From the NCBI RefSeq assembly GCF_002563715.1, contig NZ_PDJJ01000001.1, positions 2,170,001 through 2,234,000 of the forward strand: a stretch of DNA of 64,000 nucleotides, given 5' to 3'. The DNA is from Isoptericola jiangsuensis. Its GTDB lineage: Bacteria; Actinomycetota; Actinomycetes; Actinomycetales; Cellulomonadaceae. This document shows positions 10,597 to 19,950 of the stretch, in pieces. The first letter of the stretch is position 1, and the number at the start of each line of letters is the position of its first letter. The position numbers were made by a program, and so were the translations under genes. Under the pieces are notes generated by a model that ran no database searches, was not told where the DNA came from, and saw nothing but the letters and a program-made list of their open reading frames with translations.

Positions 10597-11178
10597 TCAC
10601 CCGGCGACGTCGTCGAGGTCGAGGTCGTCGTCGTTCTCGACGCCGAGGTGCACGACCGTACCGTCCCAGCCGGACGCGAGACGTTCGACGACGTCCGGCA
10701 GGCTGGGCGGGAACACCTCGAGCGGCTGCGCGCGCAGCTCGGCGGCGCTCAGCCAGCGCATCTCGTCGAGGACGTCGCGCTCGACGTCGGTCCAGCCGTC
10801 CCGGGTGGGCTCGTGGTCGCCGACGCGCGCGACGAAGAACACCTCGTCCTGCCGGCAGGTCTCGGCGAGGAACCGGAAGATCCCGGCCCGGGTCATGACG
10901 GGGCCCTCGAGGTCGTCCGCGGCGAGGTGGAGCCCCGCCTCCTCGCGGACCTCGCGCAGCGCCGCGTCGACGGCGGACTCCCCCGCGTCGATGCCGCCGC
11001 CGACGGTGAACCACCAGGACCGTTCGGGCTGGTCGGCGTCGTGGCCGCGGACCAGCAGGGCGCGGCCCGCGTCGTCGAGGACGATGACGCGGGCCGCGCT
11101 CCGGTGGCGCAGACCGTCGTCCCCCAGCACCCAGTCGGGGCCGAGAGACGACGTCTGCGCCGGAGGGCCGGACGTCAC
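10597..11178 (-). CDS. Nudix hydrolase
   Basis: A 193-residue protein with a complete Nudix box, [20 protein letters not shown] followed by EAGL, which binds the metal needed to cleave a nucleoside diphosphate linked to another group. The substrate cannot be predicted. I chose the GTG at 11178 because it overlaps the pdxS stop as GTGA. It sits between pdxS and pdxT. In M. tuberculosis a Nudix-containing membrane protein (Rv2609c) occupies the same neighbourhood; here the Nudix and membrane parts appear as separate genes. Confidence 0.85.
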   Translation of the reverse strand: MTSGPPAQTSSLGPDWVLGDDGLRHRSAARVIVLDDAGRALLVRGHDADQPERSWWFTVGGGIDAGESAVDAALREVREEAGLHLAADDLEGPVMTRAGIFRFLAETCRQDEVFFVARVGDHEPTRDGWTDVERDVLDEMRWLSAAELRAQPLEVFPPSLPDVVERLASGWDGTVVHLGVENDDDLDLDDVAG

Positions 11179-12098
11179 CAGCCGCGCTCCGCGAGGCGCA
11201 CCGGCTCGGGCTGCTCGTCGACGTTGATGCCGACCATGGCCTCGCCGAGGCCGCGCGAGACCTTCGCGAGGACGTCGGGGTCGTCGTGGAACGTGGTGGC
11301 CTGGACGATGGCCTTCGCCCGGGCGACGGGGTCGCCCGACTTGAAGATGCCGGAGCCGACGAACACGCCCTCGGCGCCGAGCTGCATCATCATCGCGGCG
11401 TCCGCGGGGGTGGCGATGCCGCCGGCGGTGAACAGCACGACGGGGAGCTTGCCGGTGCGGGCGACCTCGGCGACGAGCTCGTAGGGGGCCTGGAGCTCCT
11501 TGGCCGCGACGAACAGCTCGTCCTCGGGCAGGGAGGCGAGGCGGCGGATCTGCGCGCGGATCTGGCGCATGTGCGTCGTCGCGTTGGAGACGTCGCCGGT
11601 GCCGGCCTCGCCCTTGGAGCGGATCATCGCCGCACCTTCGGTGATGCGGCGCAGCGCCTCGCCCAGGTTGGTGGCACCGCACACGAACGGCACGGTGAAC
11701 TGCCACTTGTCGATGTGGTGGGCGTAGTCGGCGGGGGTGAGCACCTCGGACTCGTCGACGTAGTCGACGCCGAGGGACTGCAGCACCTGCGCCTCGACGA
11801 AGTGCCCGATGCGGGCCTTCGCCATGACGGGGATGGAGACGGCCTCGATGATGCCGTCGATCATGTCCGGGTCGCTCATGCGCGCGACACCGCCCTGGGC
11901 ACGGATGTCCGCGGGCACCCGCTCGAGGGCCATGACGGCCACCGCGCCGGCGTCCTCGGCGATCTTCGCCTGCTCCGGGGTGACGACGTCCATGATGACG
12001 CCGCCCTTGAGCATCTCGGCCATGCCCCGCTTCACGCGGGCAGTGCCCACCTCGCCGACGCCCGTGGCAGGGACGGGGGTACCGGTGGTCTCGCTCAA
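11175..12098 (-). CDS. pdxS: Pyridoxal 5'-phosphate synthase subunit PdxS
   Basis: Builds PLP from ribose 5-phosphate, glyceraldehyde 3-phosphate and ammonia. It contains [38 protein letters not shown] and the KARIGHF block with the conserved lysine. I place the start at a TTG (12098), preceded by GTGAGG, giving 307 residues, the normal size. An upstream ATG at 12218 would add 40 Arg-rich residues not seen in the family. A TTG start is unusual and may limit translation. Confidence 0.95.
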   Translation of the reverse strand: MSETTGTPVPATGVGEVGTARVKRGMAEMLKGGVIMDVVTPEQAKIAEDAGAVAVMALERVPADIRAQGGVARMSDPDMIDGIIEAVSIPVMAKARIGHFVEAQVLQSLGVDYVDESEVLTPADYAHHIDKWQFTVPFVCGATNLGEALRRITEGAAMIRSKGEAGTGDVSNATTHMRQIRAQIRRLASLPEDELFVAAKELQAPYELVAEVARTGKLPVVLFTAGGIATPADAAMMMQLGAEGVFVGSGIFKSGDPVARAKAIVQATTFHDDPDVLAKVSRGLGEAMVGINVDEQPEPVRLAERGW

Positions 12099-12230
12099 CG
12101 CAACCTCACAGCGCTCGTCGTCGCACGCCGGGCGGCAGCGCCGCGGCCGTGCGGGCGTGGTGCCACGCCCTGCTGCCATCCTACGGTCGTCGCGCACCGC
12201 CCGGTCCCCGGCCTCCACGACCCGGGACGG

Positions 12231-12821
12231 TCAGGGGTGGTCGAGCCCGGCGGGGAGCTGGTCGTCGAGCTCGACCGTGCGCGGCAGCGGGGCACGGCCC
12301 GCCAGCCGCAGCCACCGCACGACGCGCGGCCGGCGGGCACGCTGCGCCTGCGCGACGGCCTCGTTGTGGAAGCGGCGGGCGAGCTGGGCCCGGTAGGCGG
12401 CCGAGGCGAGGTCACCCACGAGGCGTCCGCCCGGGTCGGAGGACCCCACGGCCTCGAGCGTCTCGTCGTCGAGGACGGAGCGCAGGGTGACCGACAGCGC
12501 CGACTCGGCGCGCTCGCGGGTCGGGGTGAGCCCGGACAGCGAGAAGGCCTCCGCCGTGGACGGCTCCGCGGGGCGCTCCCCCTCGTCGACGACCGCGAAC
12601 GCGGCGTCCGCGACGAGGACCGCGCTGGCCGGGTCCAGGAGGCCGGAGGAGGCCAGGTCGACCGATGCCCGGGCCCGGCGGTCGAGCTGGGCGAGCAGCG
12701 CGAGCCGGGAGGCGACGACCTTGCGGTGCAGCCGGTCCAGCCGGGAGGCGGACACCCACACCGACCACAGGGCGAGAGCCGCCACGACGACGGTCAGCAG
12801 CGCGACCTCGGACCAGCTCAC
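12231..12821 (-). CDS. LemA-like membrane protein of the PIM gene cluster
   Basis: The GTG at 12821 overlaps the pimA stop as GTGA and follows GGAGG. The 196-residue protein has one N-terminal membrane helix (about residues 5-23), then a helical region. The end, ARRFHNEAV then VRWLRLAGRAPLPRTVELDD, resembles the C-terminus of LemA proteins. The function is unknown. Its fixed place after pimA suggests a role at the cell envelope, which is inference. Confidence 0.7.
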   Translation of the reverse strand: MSWSEVALLTVVVAALALWSVWVSASRLDRLHRKVVASRLALLAQLDRRARASVDLASSGLLDPASAVLVADAAFAVVDEGERPAEPSTAEAFSLSGLTPTRERAESALSVTLRSVLDDETLEAVGSSDPGGRLVGDLASAAYRAQLARRFHNEAVAQAQRARRPRVVRWLRLAGRAPLPRTVELDDQLPAGLDHP

Positions 12822-14041
12822 GACGTGCCTCCGGCCTGGCTGCGGTTGCGGCGTCCGAGCAGCCACGGGGTGCGGGTGGCCAGGAGGTCCTGGCGCACGG
12901 TGCCGTCCCCCAGCGCCTCGCCGGCCGCGACCGCCATCTCGTAGACGGCCTGCACCTGGTCGGTCACGGTGGACCAGTCGAAGTGCCGGACGAACCGGTG
13001 GGCGCGCTCGCGCCGCTCGGCGGTCCCGTCGGGGTCGGCGAGCGCGGCGAGCACGGCCGCGGCGAGGTCGGCGGGCTCGCCGGTGCGGAACAGACATCCC
13101 GCGGCGCCGTCGTCCAGCACGCGCCGGAACGCGCCGAGGTCGCTGGCGACGACGCCGGTCCCGGCGCTCATGGCCTCGACGAGGACGATGCCGAAGCTCT
13201 CGCCGCCGGTCTGGGGGGCGACGTACAGGTCGGCGGAACGCAGCAGGGCCGCCTTGTCGGCGTCGCTGACGCCGCCGAGCCACTCGAAGGAGCCGGCGTG
13301 CCGGCCGAGCGCGGCCTCGGCGTCCGCGCGGCCGGTGTCGCCGCGACCGGCGACGAGGAACCGGGTGCCGGGCCGCTCGGCCAGGATCGCGGGGGCGGCG
13401 GCCGCGAGCACCTGGAGTCCCTTGCGGGGCTCGTCGAGGCGACCGAGGAACGCGACGGTCGGCGCGTCGGGGGTGCCCTGCCAGCGCGGGTCCGGCTCCC
13501 CGACGGCGAACTGGTCGACGTAGACCCCGTTGGGCACGACGACCGCGTCGCCACCGAGGTGGTCGACGAGGGTGCGCCGGGCGTCCTCGGACACGGCGAT
13601 GCGGGCGGAGATCTTCTCGAGCGACTGCCGCAGCAGCGGGTGGGCGACCTGCAGGGCCCGCGAGCGGACCTGCGAGGTGTGAAAGGTCGCCACGACCGGC
13701 CCCTCGGCGACCCAGAGCGCCAGCATGGACAGCGAGGGCGTCATCGGCTCGTGCAGGTGCAGCACGTCGAAGTCGCCGGCGTCGATCCAGCGGCGGACAC
13801 GGGCGGCGGCGCGCGGCCCGAACGCGAGTCGCGCGACGGACCCGTTGTAGCGCACGGGCAGGGCGCGCCCGGCGGGGGTGACGACGTCCGGCACCTCGGT
13901 GTCGTCGTCCGCGGGGGCGAGGACGGACACGTGGTGGCCGCGGTCGCGCAGCGCCTCGGCCAGGTCGCGGACGTGGAACTGGACGCCGCCGGGGGCGTCG
14001 AACGAGTAGGGGCAGACGATGCCCACGCGCAGCGGCTCCAT
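12818..14041 (-). CDS. pimA: Phosphatidyl-myo-inositol mannosyltransferase PimA (GT4)
   Basis: Transfers the first mannose from GDP-mannose to phosphatidylinositol on the inner face of the membrane, starting PIM/LAM glycolipid synthesis. The start MEPLRVGIVCPYSFDAPGGV fits PimA, with the GG donor-binding loop, HEPMTPS, VVPNGV, GRLDEPRKGL and the C-terminal EX7E block in GGESFGIVLVEAMSAG. The 407-residue length is normal. The neighbours pgsA and the acyltransferase confirm the assignment. Confidence 0.93.
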   Translation of the reverse strand: MEPLRVGIVCPYSFDAPGGVQFHVRDLAEALRDRGHHVSVLAPADDDTEVPDVVTPAGRALPVRYNGSVARLAFGPRAAARVRRWIDAGDFDVLHLHEPMTPSLSMLALWVAEGPVVATFHTSQVRSRALQVAHPLLRQSLEKISARIAVSEDARRTLVDHLGGDAVVVPNGVYVDQFAVGEPDPRWQGTPDAPTVAFLGRLDEPRKGLQVLAAAAPAILAERPGTRFLVAGRGDTGRADAEAALGRHAGSFEWLGGVSDADKAALLRSADLYVAPQTGGESFGIVLVEAMSAGTGVVASDLGAFRRVLDDGAAGCLFRTGEPADLAAAVLAALADPDGTAERRERAHRFVRHFDWSTVTDQVQAVYEMAVAAGEALGDGTVRQDLLATRTPWLLGRRNRSQAGGTS

Positions 14042-14991
14042 CAGCCCTCCCCCGCCTTCGCGCGGGTCGCGGCGTAGCGGTCGGGGTCGAGGTCCTCCAC
14101 GAACACCTTCTGCAGCATGTGCCAGTCGGCGGTGTGCTCGGCGACGAACCCGGCGAACACGTCCACCCAGCCCTGCGTCATGACGGCGACCTGTGTGCGG
14201 TGGTCGGCGTCCGCGGGACGGGGCACTGCGGGGTGGAACTTCAGGACGATGCCCCACGCGCTCCCGGCGCGGCGGCGACGCTCGCCGCGGAGCCGCTCGT
14301 GGAAGATCACCGTCGGCACCAGCGCGACGTCGCCGGCGACGGCGAGCGCGGCGGGACCGGCCGCCACCCGGGCGCGGCGTCCGCACAGGTCGACCTCCAG
14401 ACCGCTCGCGGTGAGGTCGCGGTCGGCGAGCAGCGGCAGGAGCCGGCCCCCGTCCCGCGCACCGCGGACGAGCGCCCGGAAGACGCCGTCGTCACCGAGA
14501 CCGAGCACGTCGATGCCGATCGAGCGGCGGAACGCGACGAACTCCTCGTAGAGCGCGGGCGGCTCGAGCCGTTCGGCGACGGTGAGGACGCGGGCGAGGT
14601 GCGGGCTGGCCCAGGCGCCGGCGAGGTCCCAGTTCCCGGTGTGCCCCAGGGCGAGCACCGCCGACCGGCCGTCGGCGAGCGCCGCGCGGGCGTGCTCCTC
14701 GCCCTCGACCCGCACCCGCGCGTCGACCTGGTCGGGGGTGAGCCGCTGCAGGGTGAACGCCTCGCGGAAGTAGCGCAGGTAGCGGCGCATGCCCTCGCGG
14801 GACAGGCGGCGCACCTCGCGCGGGGTGAGCTCGGGGCGGACCCGCGCGTAGTTGGCCTCGAGGCGGCGGATCCCGGCGCCGCGGCGCAGCCAGGTGACGT
14901 CCGCGGCGACACGGCAGCCGGCCCGCAGGACGGGCTCCGGCACCCGGCCGGCGTGGCGCCAGGCGAACGCGTAGAGCGCGGCGACGTCCAT
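14041..14991 (-). CDS. patA: Phosphatidylinositol mannoside acyltransferase
   Basis: Member of the HtrB/LpxL-like acyltransferase family; in mycobacteria the enzyme in this position (Rv2611c) adds a fatty acid to the 6-position of the first mannose of PIM. The HX4D-type motif is visible as GHTGNWD near residue 116. The ATG at 14991 overlaps the pgsA stop by one base, and its stop shares a base with the pimA start. It has 316 residues and is probably peripheral to the inner leaflet. Confidence 0.9.
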   Translation of the reverse strand: MDVAALYAFAWRHAGRVPEPVLRAGCRVAADVTWLRRGAGIRRLEANYARVRPELTPREVRRLSREGMRRYLRYFREAFTLQRLTPDQVDARVRVEGEEHARAALADGRSAVLALGHTGNWDLAGAWASPHLARVLTVAERLEPPALYEEFVAFRRSIGIDVLGLGDDGVFRALVRGARDGGRLLPLLADRDLTASGLEVDLCGRRARVAAGPAALAVAGDVALVPTVIFHERLRGERRRRAGSAWGIVLKFHPAVPRPADADHRTQVAVMTQGWVDVFAGFVAEHTADWHMLQKVFVEDLDPDRYAATRAKAGEG

Positions 14992-15617
14992 CAGGCCTCC
15001 TCGGGCGCGGTGACGAGCTGGCGGCGGACGGTGGTGACGCGCTGGGCGACCGTGACGAGGCTGGCGACGGCCAGCAGCCCCAGGACGACGACGAGCACCG
15101 GGACGGGCAGCCCCACCGGGACGGCGGCGACGGGCACGAGGGCGACGACGAGGCGGTCCGTGCGCTCGGCGATCCCGACGGCGGCGGTGGCCCCCACGGA
15201 CTCGGCGCGGGCGCGGGCGTACGGCACGACGGAGCCGAGGACGAGGCACGCCAGGGCGGCGCACGCACCGGCCACGGCCCACGGCTCCTCGGGGTGCAGC
15301 ACGAACCACAGGGTGATGCCGGCGAACACCGCGCCGTCCGAGACGCGGTCGAGGGTGGAGTCGAGGAACGCGCCCCACGGACCGGTGCGACCGCTGAGGC
15401 GCGCCATGACGCCGTCGAGGGAGTCGGTGAGTGCGAACAGGCCGATGAGCACCGCGCCGGGCAGCAGGTGCCCGGTGGGCAGCAGGGTCAGCGCCAGGAC
15501 CGTCACGACGACGGTCCCCGTGATCGTCACGGCGTCGGGCGAGACGCCCCACCGGGTCAGCAGCGTCGCCGGCGGGGTGAACAGGCGCTGCATGGTGGCC
15601 CGCAGGCGGCCGAACAT
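14991..15617 (-). CDS. pgsA: Phosphatidylinositol phosphate synthase (CDP-alcohol phosphatidyltransferase)
   Basis: Joins CDP-diacylglycerol and inositol 1-phosphate in the membrane to start phosphatidylinositol formation. The CDP-alcohol signature D-x2-DG-x2-AR-x8-G-x3-D-x3-D reads DSLDGVMAR then LDSTLDRVSD at about residues 66-92. Several hydrophobic helices cover the 208 residues. It lies in the conserved order HIT-pgsA-patA-pimA. Confidence 0.92.
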   Translation of the reverse strand: MFGRLRATMQRLFTPPATLLTRWGVSPDAVTITGTVVVTVLALTLLPTGHLLPGAVLIGLFALTDSLDGVMARLSGRTGPWGAFLDSTLDRVSDGAVFAGITLWFVLHPEEPWAVAGACAALACLVLGSVVPYARARAESVGATAAVGIAERTDRLVVALVPVAAVPVGLPVPVLVVVLGLLAVASLVTVAQRVTTVRRQLVTAPEEA

Positions 15618-15688
15618 GGGGGTGCTCCTCGGTCGTGGTCACGCGGCCGGCGCGCAGCCGGCGGGGCCAGGCTAGCGCCCCCGGTCGC

Positions 15689-16252
15689 TCAGGCGGTGGG
15701 CCACGCCGCGGCGAGCCGCTCGCGGGTGTCGGCCAGCAGCTCGGGCAACGACTTGGTGCGCGCCACGACCGGCAGGAAGTTGGAGTCGCCGGGCCACCGG
15801 GGCACGACGTGCTGGTGCAGGTGCGCGGCGATGCCGGCACCGGCGACCTCGCCCTGGTTCATCCCGAGGTTGAACCCGGCCGGGGCGTAGACGGCCCGCA
15901 CGACGCGCATGGCGCGCTGCGTCATGGCCGCGAGCTCGTGGGTCTCGGCGTCGGTGAGGTCGGTGTAGTCCGACACGTGCCGGTACGGCAGCACCATCAG
16001 ATGGGCGCTGTTGTACGGGTACAGGTTGAGCACGGCGTAGCAGTCCGCCCCGCGGGCGACGACGAGGCCGTCCTCGTCGTCGCCCGCCGGGATGCGGCAG
16101 AACGGGCAGCTCTCCGGGGTGGGGTCGGCGGGTTTGTCCTGCCCGCCGATGTACACCAGGCGGTGCGGGGTCCACAGCCGCTGCAGGTCGTCCTGCGGCG
16201 GGCCGAAGCGGTCCGCCGGCACCATCTCGGGGCCGTCCGTCGGGTGGGTCAC
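15689..16252 (-). CDS. HIT-family nucleotide phosphorylase/hydrolase (Rv2613c-like)
   Basis: The GTG at 16252 begins one base after the thrS stop, giving 187 residues. The HIT motif HLHQHVVPRW and the cysteine-containing CPFCRI segment are visible, and NLYPYNSAHLMVLPYRH is typical of the branch containing M. tuberculosis Rv2613c, shown to be an Ap4A phosphorylase. A role in removing diadenosine polyphosphates beside a tRNA synthetase gene is plausible, since such synthetases make Ap4A. Confidence 0.9.
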   Translation of the reverse strand: MTHPTDGPEMVPADRFGPPQDDLQRLWTPHRLVYIGGQDKPADPTPESCPFCRIPAGDDEDGLVVARGADCYAVLNLYPYNSAHLMVLPYRHVSDYTDLTDAETHELAAMTQRAMRVVRAVYAPAGFNLGMNQGEVAGAGIAAHLHQHVVPRWPGDSNFLPVVARTKSLPELLADTRERLAAAWPTA

Positions 16253-16253
16253 G

Positions 16254-18272
16254 TCAGACCTGCTCGCGCTCGCGGACGGCCTTGACGATGCGCGCGACCG
16301 CGTCCGCCACGGGCACGCCGTTCTCCTGGGTGCCGTCACGGAACCGGAACGAGACCGCCCCGGCCTCGACGTCCTCGCCACCGGCGATGAGCACGAACGG
16401 CACCTTCTCCTTGGAGGCGTTGCGGATCTTCTTGCCGAACCGGTCGTCGGACAGGTCGACCTCCGCGCGGACCCCCTGCGCGGCGAGCTGCGCGACGACG
16501 TCCTTGAGGTAGTCGTCGAACGCCTCGGCGACGGGCACGGCGAGCACCTGCACGGGCGCGAGCCAGGCGGGGAACTGCCCTGCGTAGTGCTCGATGAGCA
16601 CGCCCATGAACCGCTCGATGGAGCCGAACTTCGCCGAGTGGATCATCACGGGCTGCTGCTTGGTGCCGTCGGGCGCGGTGTACTCCAGGCCGAACCGGGC
16701 GGGCTGGTTGAAGTCGTACTGCACGGTGCCCATCTGCCAGGTGCGGCCGATGGCGTCCTTCGCCTGGACGGAGATCTTCGGGCCGTAGAAGGCGGCGCCG
16801 CCCGGGTCGGGCACGAGCTCGAGGCCCGACTCGCGGCCCACCTGCTCGAGCACGGCGGTCGCCTTGACCCAGTCCTCGTCCGAGCCGACGAACTTGTCCG
16901 GCTTGGAGTCGTCGCGGGTCGACAGCTCGAGGTAGAAGTCGTCGAGACCGAAGTCCTTGAGCACGCTGAGCATGAAGTCGAGCAGGTGCTTGACCTCGCC
17001 GGGCGCCTGCTCGGGGGTGACGTAGGAGTGCGAGTCGTCCTGGGTCAGGCCGCGTACGCGGGTCAGGCCCTGGACCACGCCGCCCTTCTCGTAGCGGTAC
17101 ACCGAGCCGAACTCGAACAGCCGGATCGGCAGCTCGCGGTAGGAGCGGCCGCGGCTGGAGAAGATGAGGTTGTGCATCGGGCAGTTCATCGCCTTGAGGC
17201 GGTAGTTCTGCGCCGTGCTGGACTCCTCCCCCGACCCGTCGCTGAACTGCATGCTCGGGAACATGGTGTCCGCGTAGTACGGCAGGTGGCCCGAGGTGAA
17301 GAAGAGGTCCTCCTTCGAGATGTGCGGGGTGCCCACGTAGGAGAACCCCTCCTCGATGTGCCGCTGGCGGACGTAGTCCTCCATGACCCGCTTGATGACG
17401 CCACCCTTGGGGTGGAACAGCGGCAGGCCGGAGCCGACCGCGTCGTTGAAGGAGAACAGGTCCATCTCGGTGCCGAGGCGGCGGTGGTCGCGGCGCTCCG
17501 CCTCCGCGAGCCGCTCCAGGTAGGCCTTGAGGCCGTCCTTCGACGGCCACGCGGTGCCGTACACGCGCTGGAGCTGGTTGTTCTTCTGGTCGCCGCGCCA
17601 GTAGGCGGCGGCCGAGCGCATGAGCTGCACGCCCTGGCCGATCAGCCGGGTGGAGGGCAGGTGCGGCCCGCGGCAGAGGTCCTTCCAGACCACCGTCTCG
17701 GACTCGCGGCCGGCGCCGCGGACGTTGTCGTAGATCGTGAGCTCGCCGCCGCCGACCTCGACGGAGCTGCCGTCCTCGTCGGACGAGCCGCCCTTGAGCC
17801 CGATGAGCTCGAGCTTGTAGGGCTCGCCGGCGAGCTCGGCGCGCGCCTCGTCCTCGGTGACGACGCGGCGGCGGAAGGTCTGGCCCTCCTTGATGATCCG
17901 CGCCATCGCCTTGTCGAGGGCCTTGAGGTCCTCGGGGGTGAACGGGGTCTCGACGTCGAAGTCGTAGTAGAAGCCGTCGGTGACCGGCGGGCCGATGCCG
18001 AGCTTCGCGTCGGGGTTGACCTGCTGCACGGCCTGGGCGAGGACGTGGGCGGCGCTGTGGCGCAGCACGGCCAGACCGTCCGGGGAGTCGATCGTCACGG
18101 GCTCGACGACGGTGCCGGGCTCGAGCTCGCGCGACAGGTCGAGGAGCTCGCCGTCGACGCGGACCACGACGACGTCCTTGCGGTCGGCGAAGAGCTCGGC
18201 GCCCGTCGTCGTGGTCTCCACGGTCACCGCGGTCAGGACTTCGGCGGGCTGCGGAGGTGCGACGTCGGACAC
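16254..18272 (-). CDS. thrS: Threonyl-tRNA synthetase
   Basis: Charges tRNA-Thr. In order: a TGS domain (residues 10-80), the editing domain beginning [11 protein letters not shown], and a class II catalytic core with MNCPMHN (zinc Cys), [13 protein letters not shown] (motif 2) and motif 3 near [14 protein letters not shown], then the anticodon-binding domain. I chose the GTG at 18272, preceded by AAGGAG at seven bases, giving 672 residues. I see no T-box leader upstream. Confidence 0.96.
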   Translation of the reverse strand: MSDVAPPQPAEVLTAVTVETTTTGAELFADRKDVVVVRVDGELLDLSRELEPGTVVEPVTIDSPDGLAVLRHSAAHVLAQAVQQVNPDAKLGIGPPVTDGFYYDFDVETPFTPEDLKALDKAMARIIKEGQTFRRRVVTEDEARAELAGEPYKLELIGLKGGSSDEDGSSVEVGGGELTIYDNVRGAGRESETVVWKDLCRGPHLPSTRLIGQGVQLMRSAAAYWRGDQKNNQLQRVYGTAWPSKDGLKAYLERLAEAERRDHRRLGTEMDLFSFNDAVGSGLPLFHPKGGVIKRVMEDYVRQRHIEEGFSYVGTPHISKEDLFFTSGHLPYYADTMFPSMQFSDGSGEESSTAQNYRLKAMNCPMHNLIFSSRGRSYRELPIRLFEFGSVYRYEKGGVVQGLTRVRGLTQDDSHSYVTPEQAPGEVKHLLDFMLSVLKDFGLDDFYLELSTRDDSKPDKFVGSDEDWVKATAVLEQVGRESGLELVPDPGGAAFYGPKISVQAKDAIGRTWQMGTVQYDFNQPARFGLEYTAPDGTKQQPVMIHSAKFGSIERFMGVLIEHYAGQFPAWLAPVQVLAVPVAEAFDDYLKDVVAQLAAQGVRAEVDLSDDRFGKKIRNASKEKVPFVLIAGGEDVEAGAVSFRFRDGTQENGVPVADAVARIVKAVREREQV

Positions 18273-18409
18273 GGTGGTGCTCCTTGTGGTCTGCGGAAGG
18301 GTTCGGCGCCGTGACGGCGTCGAGGATCCACCTGGCGGTGGCGCCCCTCGATGGTACCGACCTGGCGCCCCGGACGACGACGTGGCCTCTCGCCACCACG
18401 GTCCATGCT

Positions 18410-18427
18410 TTGTGAAGGACTTCACAT
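18410..18427. promoter_or_regulatory. Rex-like (or CRP/FNR-like) operator between thrS and a small membrane protein gene
   Basis: The sequence TTGTGAAGGACTTCACAT is an inverted repeat matching the actinobacterial Rex operator pattern TTGTGAA-N4-TTCACAA at all but the last base. It also fits the CRP-type TGTGA-N6-TCACA. It lies 138 bases upstream of thrS and about 115 bases upstream of the rightward gene. A second copy precedes nrdD. Confidence 0.6.
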
Positions 18428-18541
18428 GCATACGCCTTCCCAGGTCAGAGCGTGTGGTCATACCATAGAGCCAGGCGCCGGACCCGACGCCGAAGCACCC
18501 CGACCGTCCACCGGCGGCCGGACCATCGGAGGGGAAGAACC

Positions 18542-19024
18542 ATGACCAGCACCGCCCGCACCGGCAATCGCACCGCCCGTCTCGTCGGCCTCATCGGCAT
18601 CGTCGCCGGCGTCGTGATGATCCTCGCGGGAGCGACCACCTGGGTCACGGTGAGCTCGCAGCTCGACGCGCAGAACATCACGGTCTCGGAGGACGCCGAC
18701 TTCCTCGCCGGCGACACCGTCGACGGCCCCTTCTCGGCCTACGCCCAGGCGCAGATCATCGACCACCACGCCCTCGAGGCCACCGGCGGCAAGACGTACG
18801 CCGAGCTCGACCGTGAGGACCCGCTGCGCGACACCGCGATGAACGCCTCGTTCCTGCGGGCCTCGCTGTTCACCTCGGTCGTCGCCTACGGCGTCAGCGC
18901 GCTGGTCATCGGCCTCGGCGTCCTTTTCGGCCTGTTCGGGTGGGCGCTGCGCGGCCTCGGTGCCGAGCCCGCCGCCGCGGTCGCCACGACCGGCCCGCGC
19001 CCCACGGTCACCCAGGGCGTCTGA
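18542..19024 (+). CDS. Small two-helix membrane protein
   Basis: The ATG follows GGAGGGGAAG, giving 160 residues. A first helix (about residues 12-34, [22 protein letters not shown]) opens the protein. The extracytoplasmic part of about 70 residues contains [17 protein letters not shown] and a [12 protein letters not shown] stretch. A second helix lies at about 105-133. Similar actinobacterial proteins are often mislabelled as LigA-type dioxygenases; no such activity is supported. The Rex-like site upstream suggests redox-controlled expression. Confidence 0.8.
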   Translation: MTSTARTGNRTARLVGLIGIVAGVVMILAGATTWVTVSSQLDAQNITVSEDADFLAGDTVDGPFSAYAQAQIIDHHALEATGGKTYAELDREDPLRDTAMNASFLRASLFTSVVAYGVSALVIGLGVLFGLFGWALRGLGAEPAAAVATTGPRPTVTQGV

Positions 19025-19040
19025 CCCACCGGTCCCGTCG

Positions 19041-19069
19041 GCCCCGCTCCCCTCCCCGAGGAGCGGGGC
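19041..19069 (+). terminator. Hairpin terminator
   Basis: Perfect 10-base arms (GCCCCGCTCC and complement) separated by nine bases, 17 bases after the membrane protein stop, followed by CTTCG. Confidence 0.75.
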
Positions 19070-19114
19070 CTTCGTGCGTCTGCACGTCGGCCCGCCGTCG
19101 GCCAGCATGGGAGG

Positions 19115-19870
19115 GTGCCCCGCCACCCCGCCCCGGACGACGCCACCTACCCGGACCTCGTACGACAGGCACGTTCGCCGGCCGAGCTCGACTCCCACCT
19201 CGTCGCCTGCCGCGCCTGCCCGCGCCTCGTCGCCTGGCGCGAGGAGGTCGGCGCCACCCGCCGGCGGGCCCACCGTGACGACACCTACTGGGCACGACCG
19301 GTGCCGGGCTTCGGCGACGACCGCGCCCGGATCGTCGTCGTCGGCCTCGCCCCCGCCGCCCACGGCGCCAACCGGACCGGCCGCATGTTCACGGGCGACC
19401 GCAGCGGCGACGTCCTGTTCGCGGCGCTGCACCGGGCCGGGCTGGCGAACCAGGCGACGTCGGTGCACGCCGACGACGGTCTGCGCCTCACCGGCGCCCG
19501 GGTCACCGCCCCGGTGCGCTGCGCGCCGCCCGACAACCGGCCCACCCCCGACGAGCGCCGTCGGTGCGCGCCGTACCTCGACCGCGAGCTGGCGCTCCTC
19601 GCGCCGACCGTCCGCGTCCTGGTGCTGCTCGGCGGGTTCGGCTGGCAGGCCACGCTCGCGACGCTCGCCGACCAGGGCTGGGGCGTCCCGCGGCCCCGCC
19701 CCCGGTTCGGCCACGGCGCGGAGGTGGTCGTCGAGCACCCCGACGGGCGACCTGCCCTGAGGCTGCTCGGCTGCTACCACGTGTCGCAGCAGAACACCTT
19801 CACCGGCCGGCTCACCCCCGCCATGCTGGACGACGTCCTCGCCCGCGCGGTCGCGCTCGCCGGGACCTGA
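19115..19870 (+). CDS. udgB: Family 5-type (UdgB) uracil-DNA glycosylase
   Basis: Removes uracil and other deaminated bases from DNA in base-excision repair. A four-cysteine iron-sulphur pattern begins CRACPRL near residues 32-38. The first active-site motif reads [19 protein letters not shown] near residues 76-94 and the second [15 protein letters not shown] near the end. This [14 protein letters not shown] form is typical of UdgB rather than family 4. The GTG start is the best in frame; its Shine-Dalgarno is poorly spaced. 251 residues. Confidence 0.9.
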   Translation: MPRHPAPDDATYPDLVRQARSPAELDSHLVACRACPRLVAWREEVGATRRRAHRDDTYWARPVPGFGDDRARIVVVGLAPAAHGANRTGRMFTGDRSGDVLFAALHRAGLANQATSVHADDGLRLTGARVTAPVRCAPPDNRPTPDERRRCAPYLDRELALLAPTVRVLVLLGGFGWQATLATLADQGWGVPRPRPRFGHGAEVVVEHPDGRPALRLLGCYHVSQQNTFTGRLTPAMLDDVLARAVALAGT

Positions 19871-19950
19871 TCGCCGCCCGCCCGCCGCGGCCCCGCCTCG
19901 GCCCGGGAAATCCGGCGACCGCCACCCGCGCCCGCGGCTACGCTCGCGCC

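Noticed and set aside
18273-18541. Possible T-box leader for thrS
   Set aside because: No T-box sequence or stem I pattern seen; actinobacterial T-boxes are mainly before ileS.
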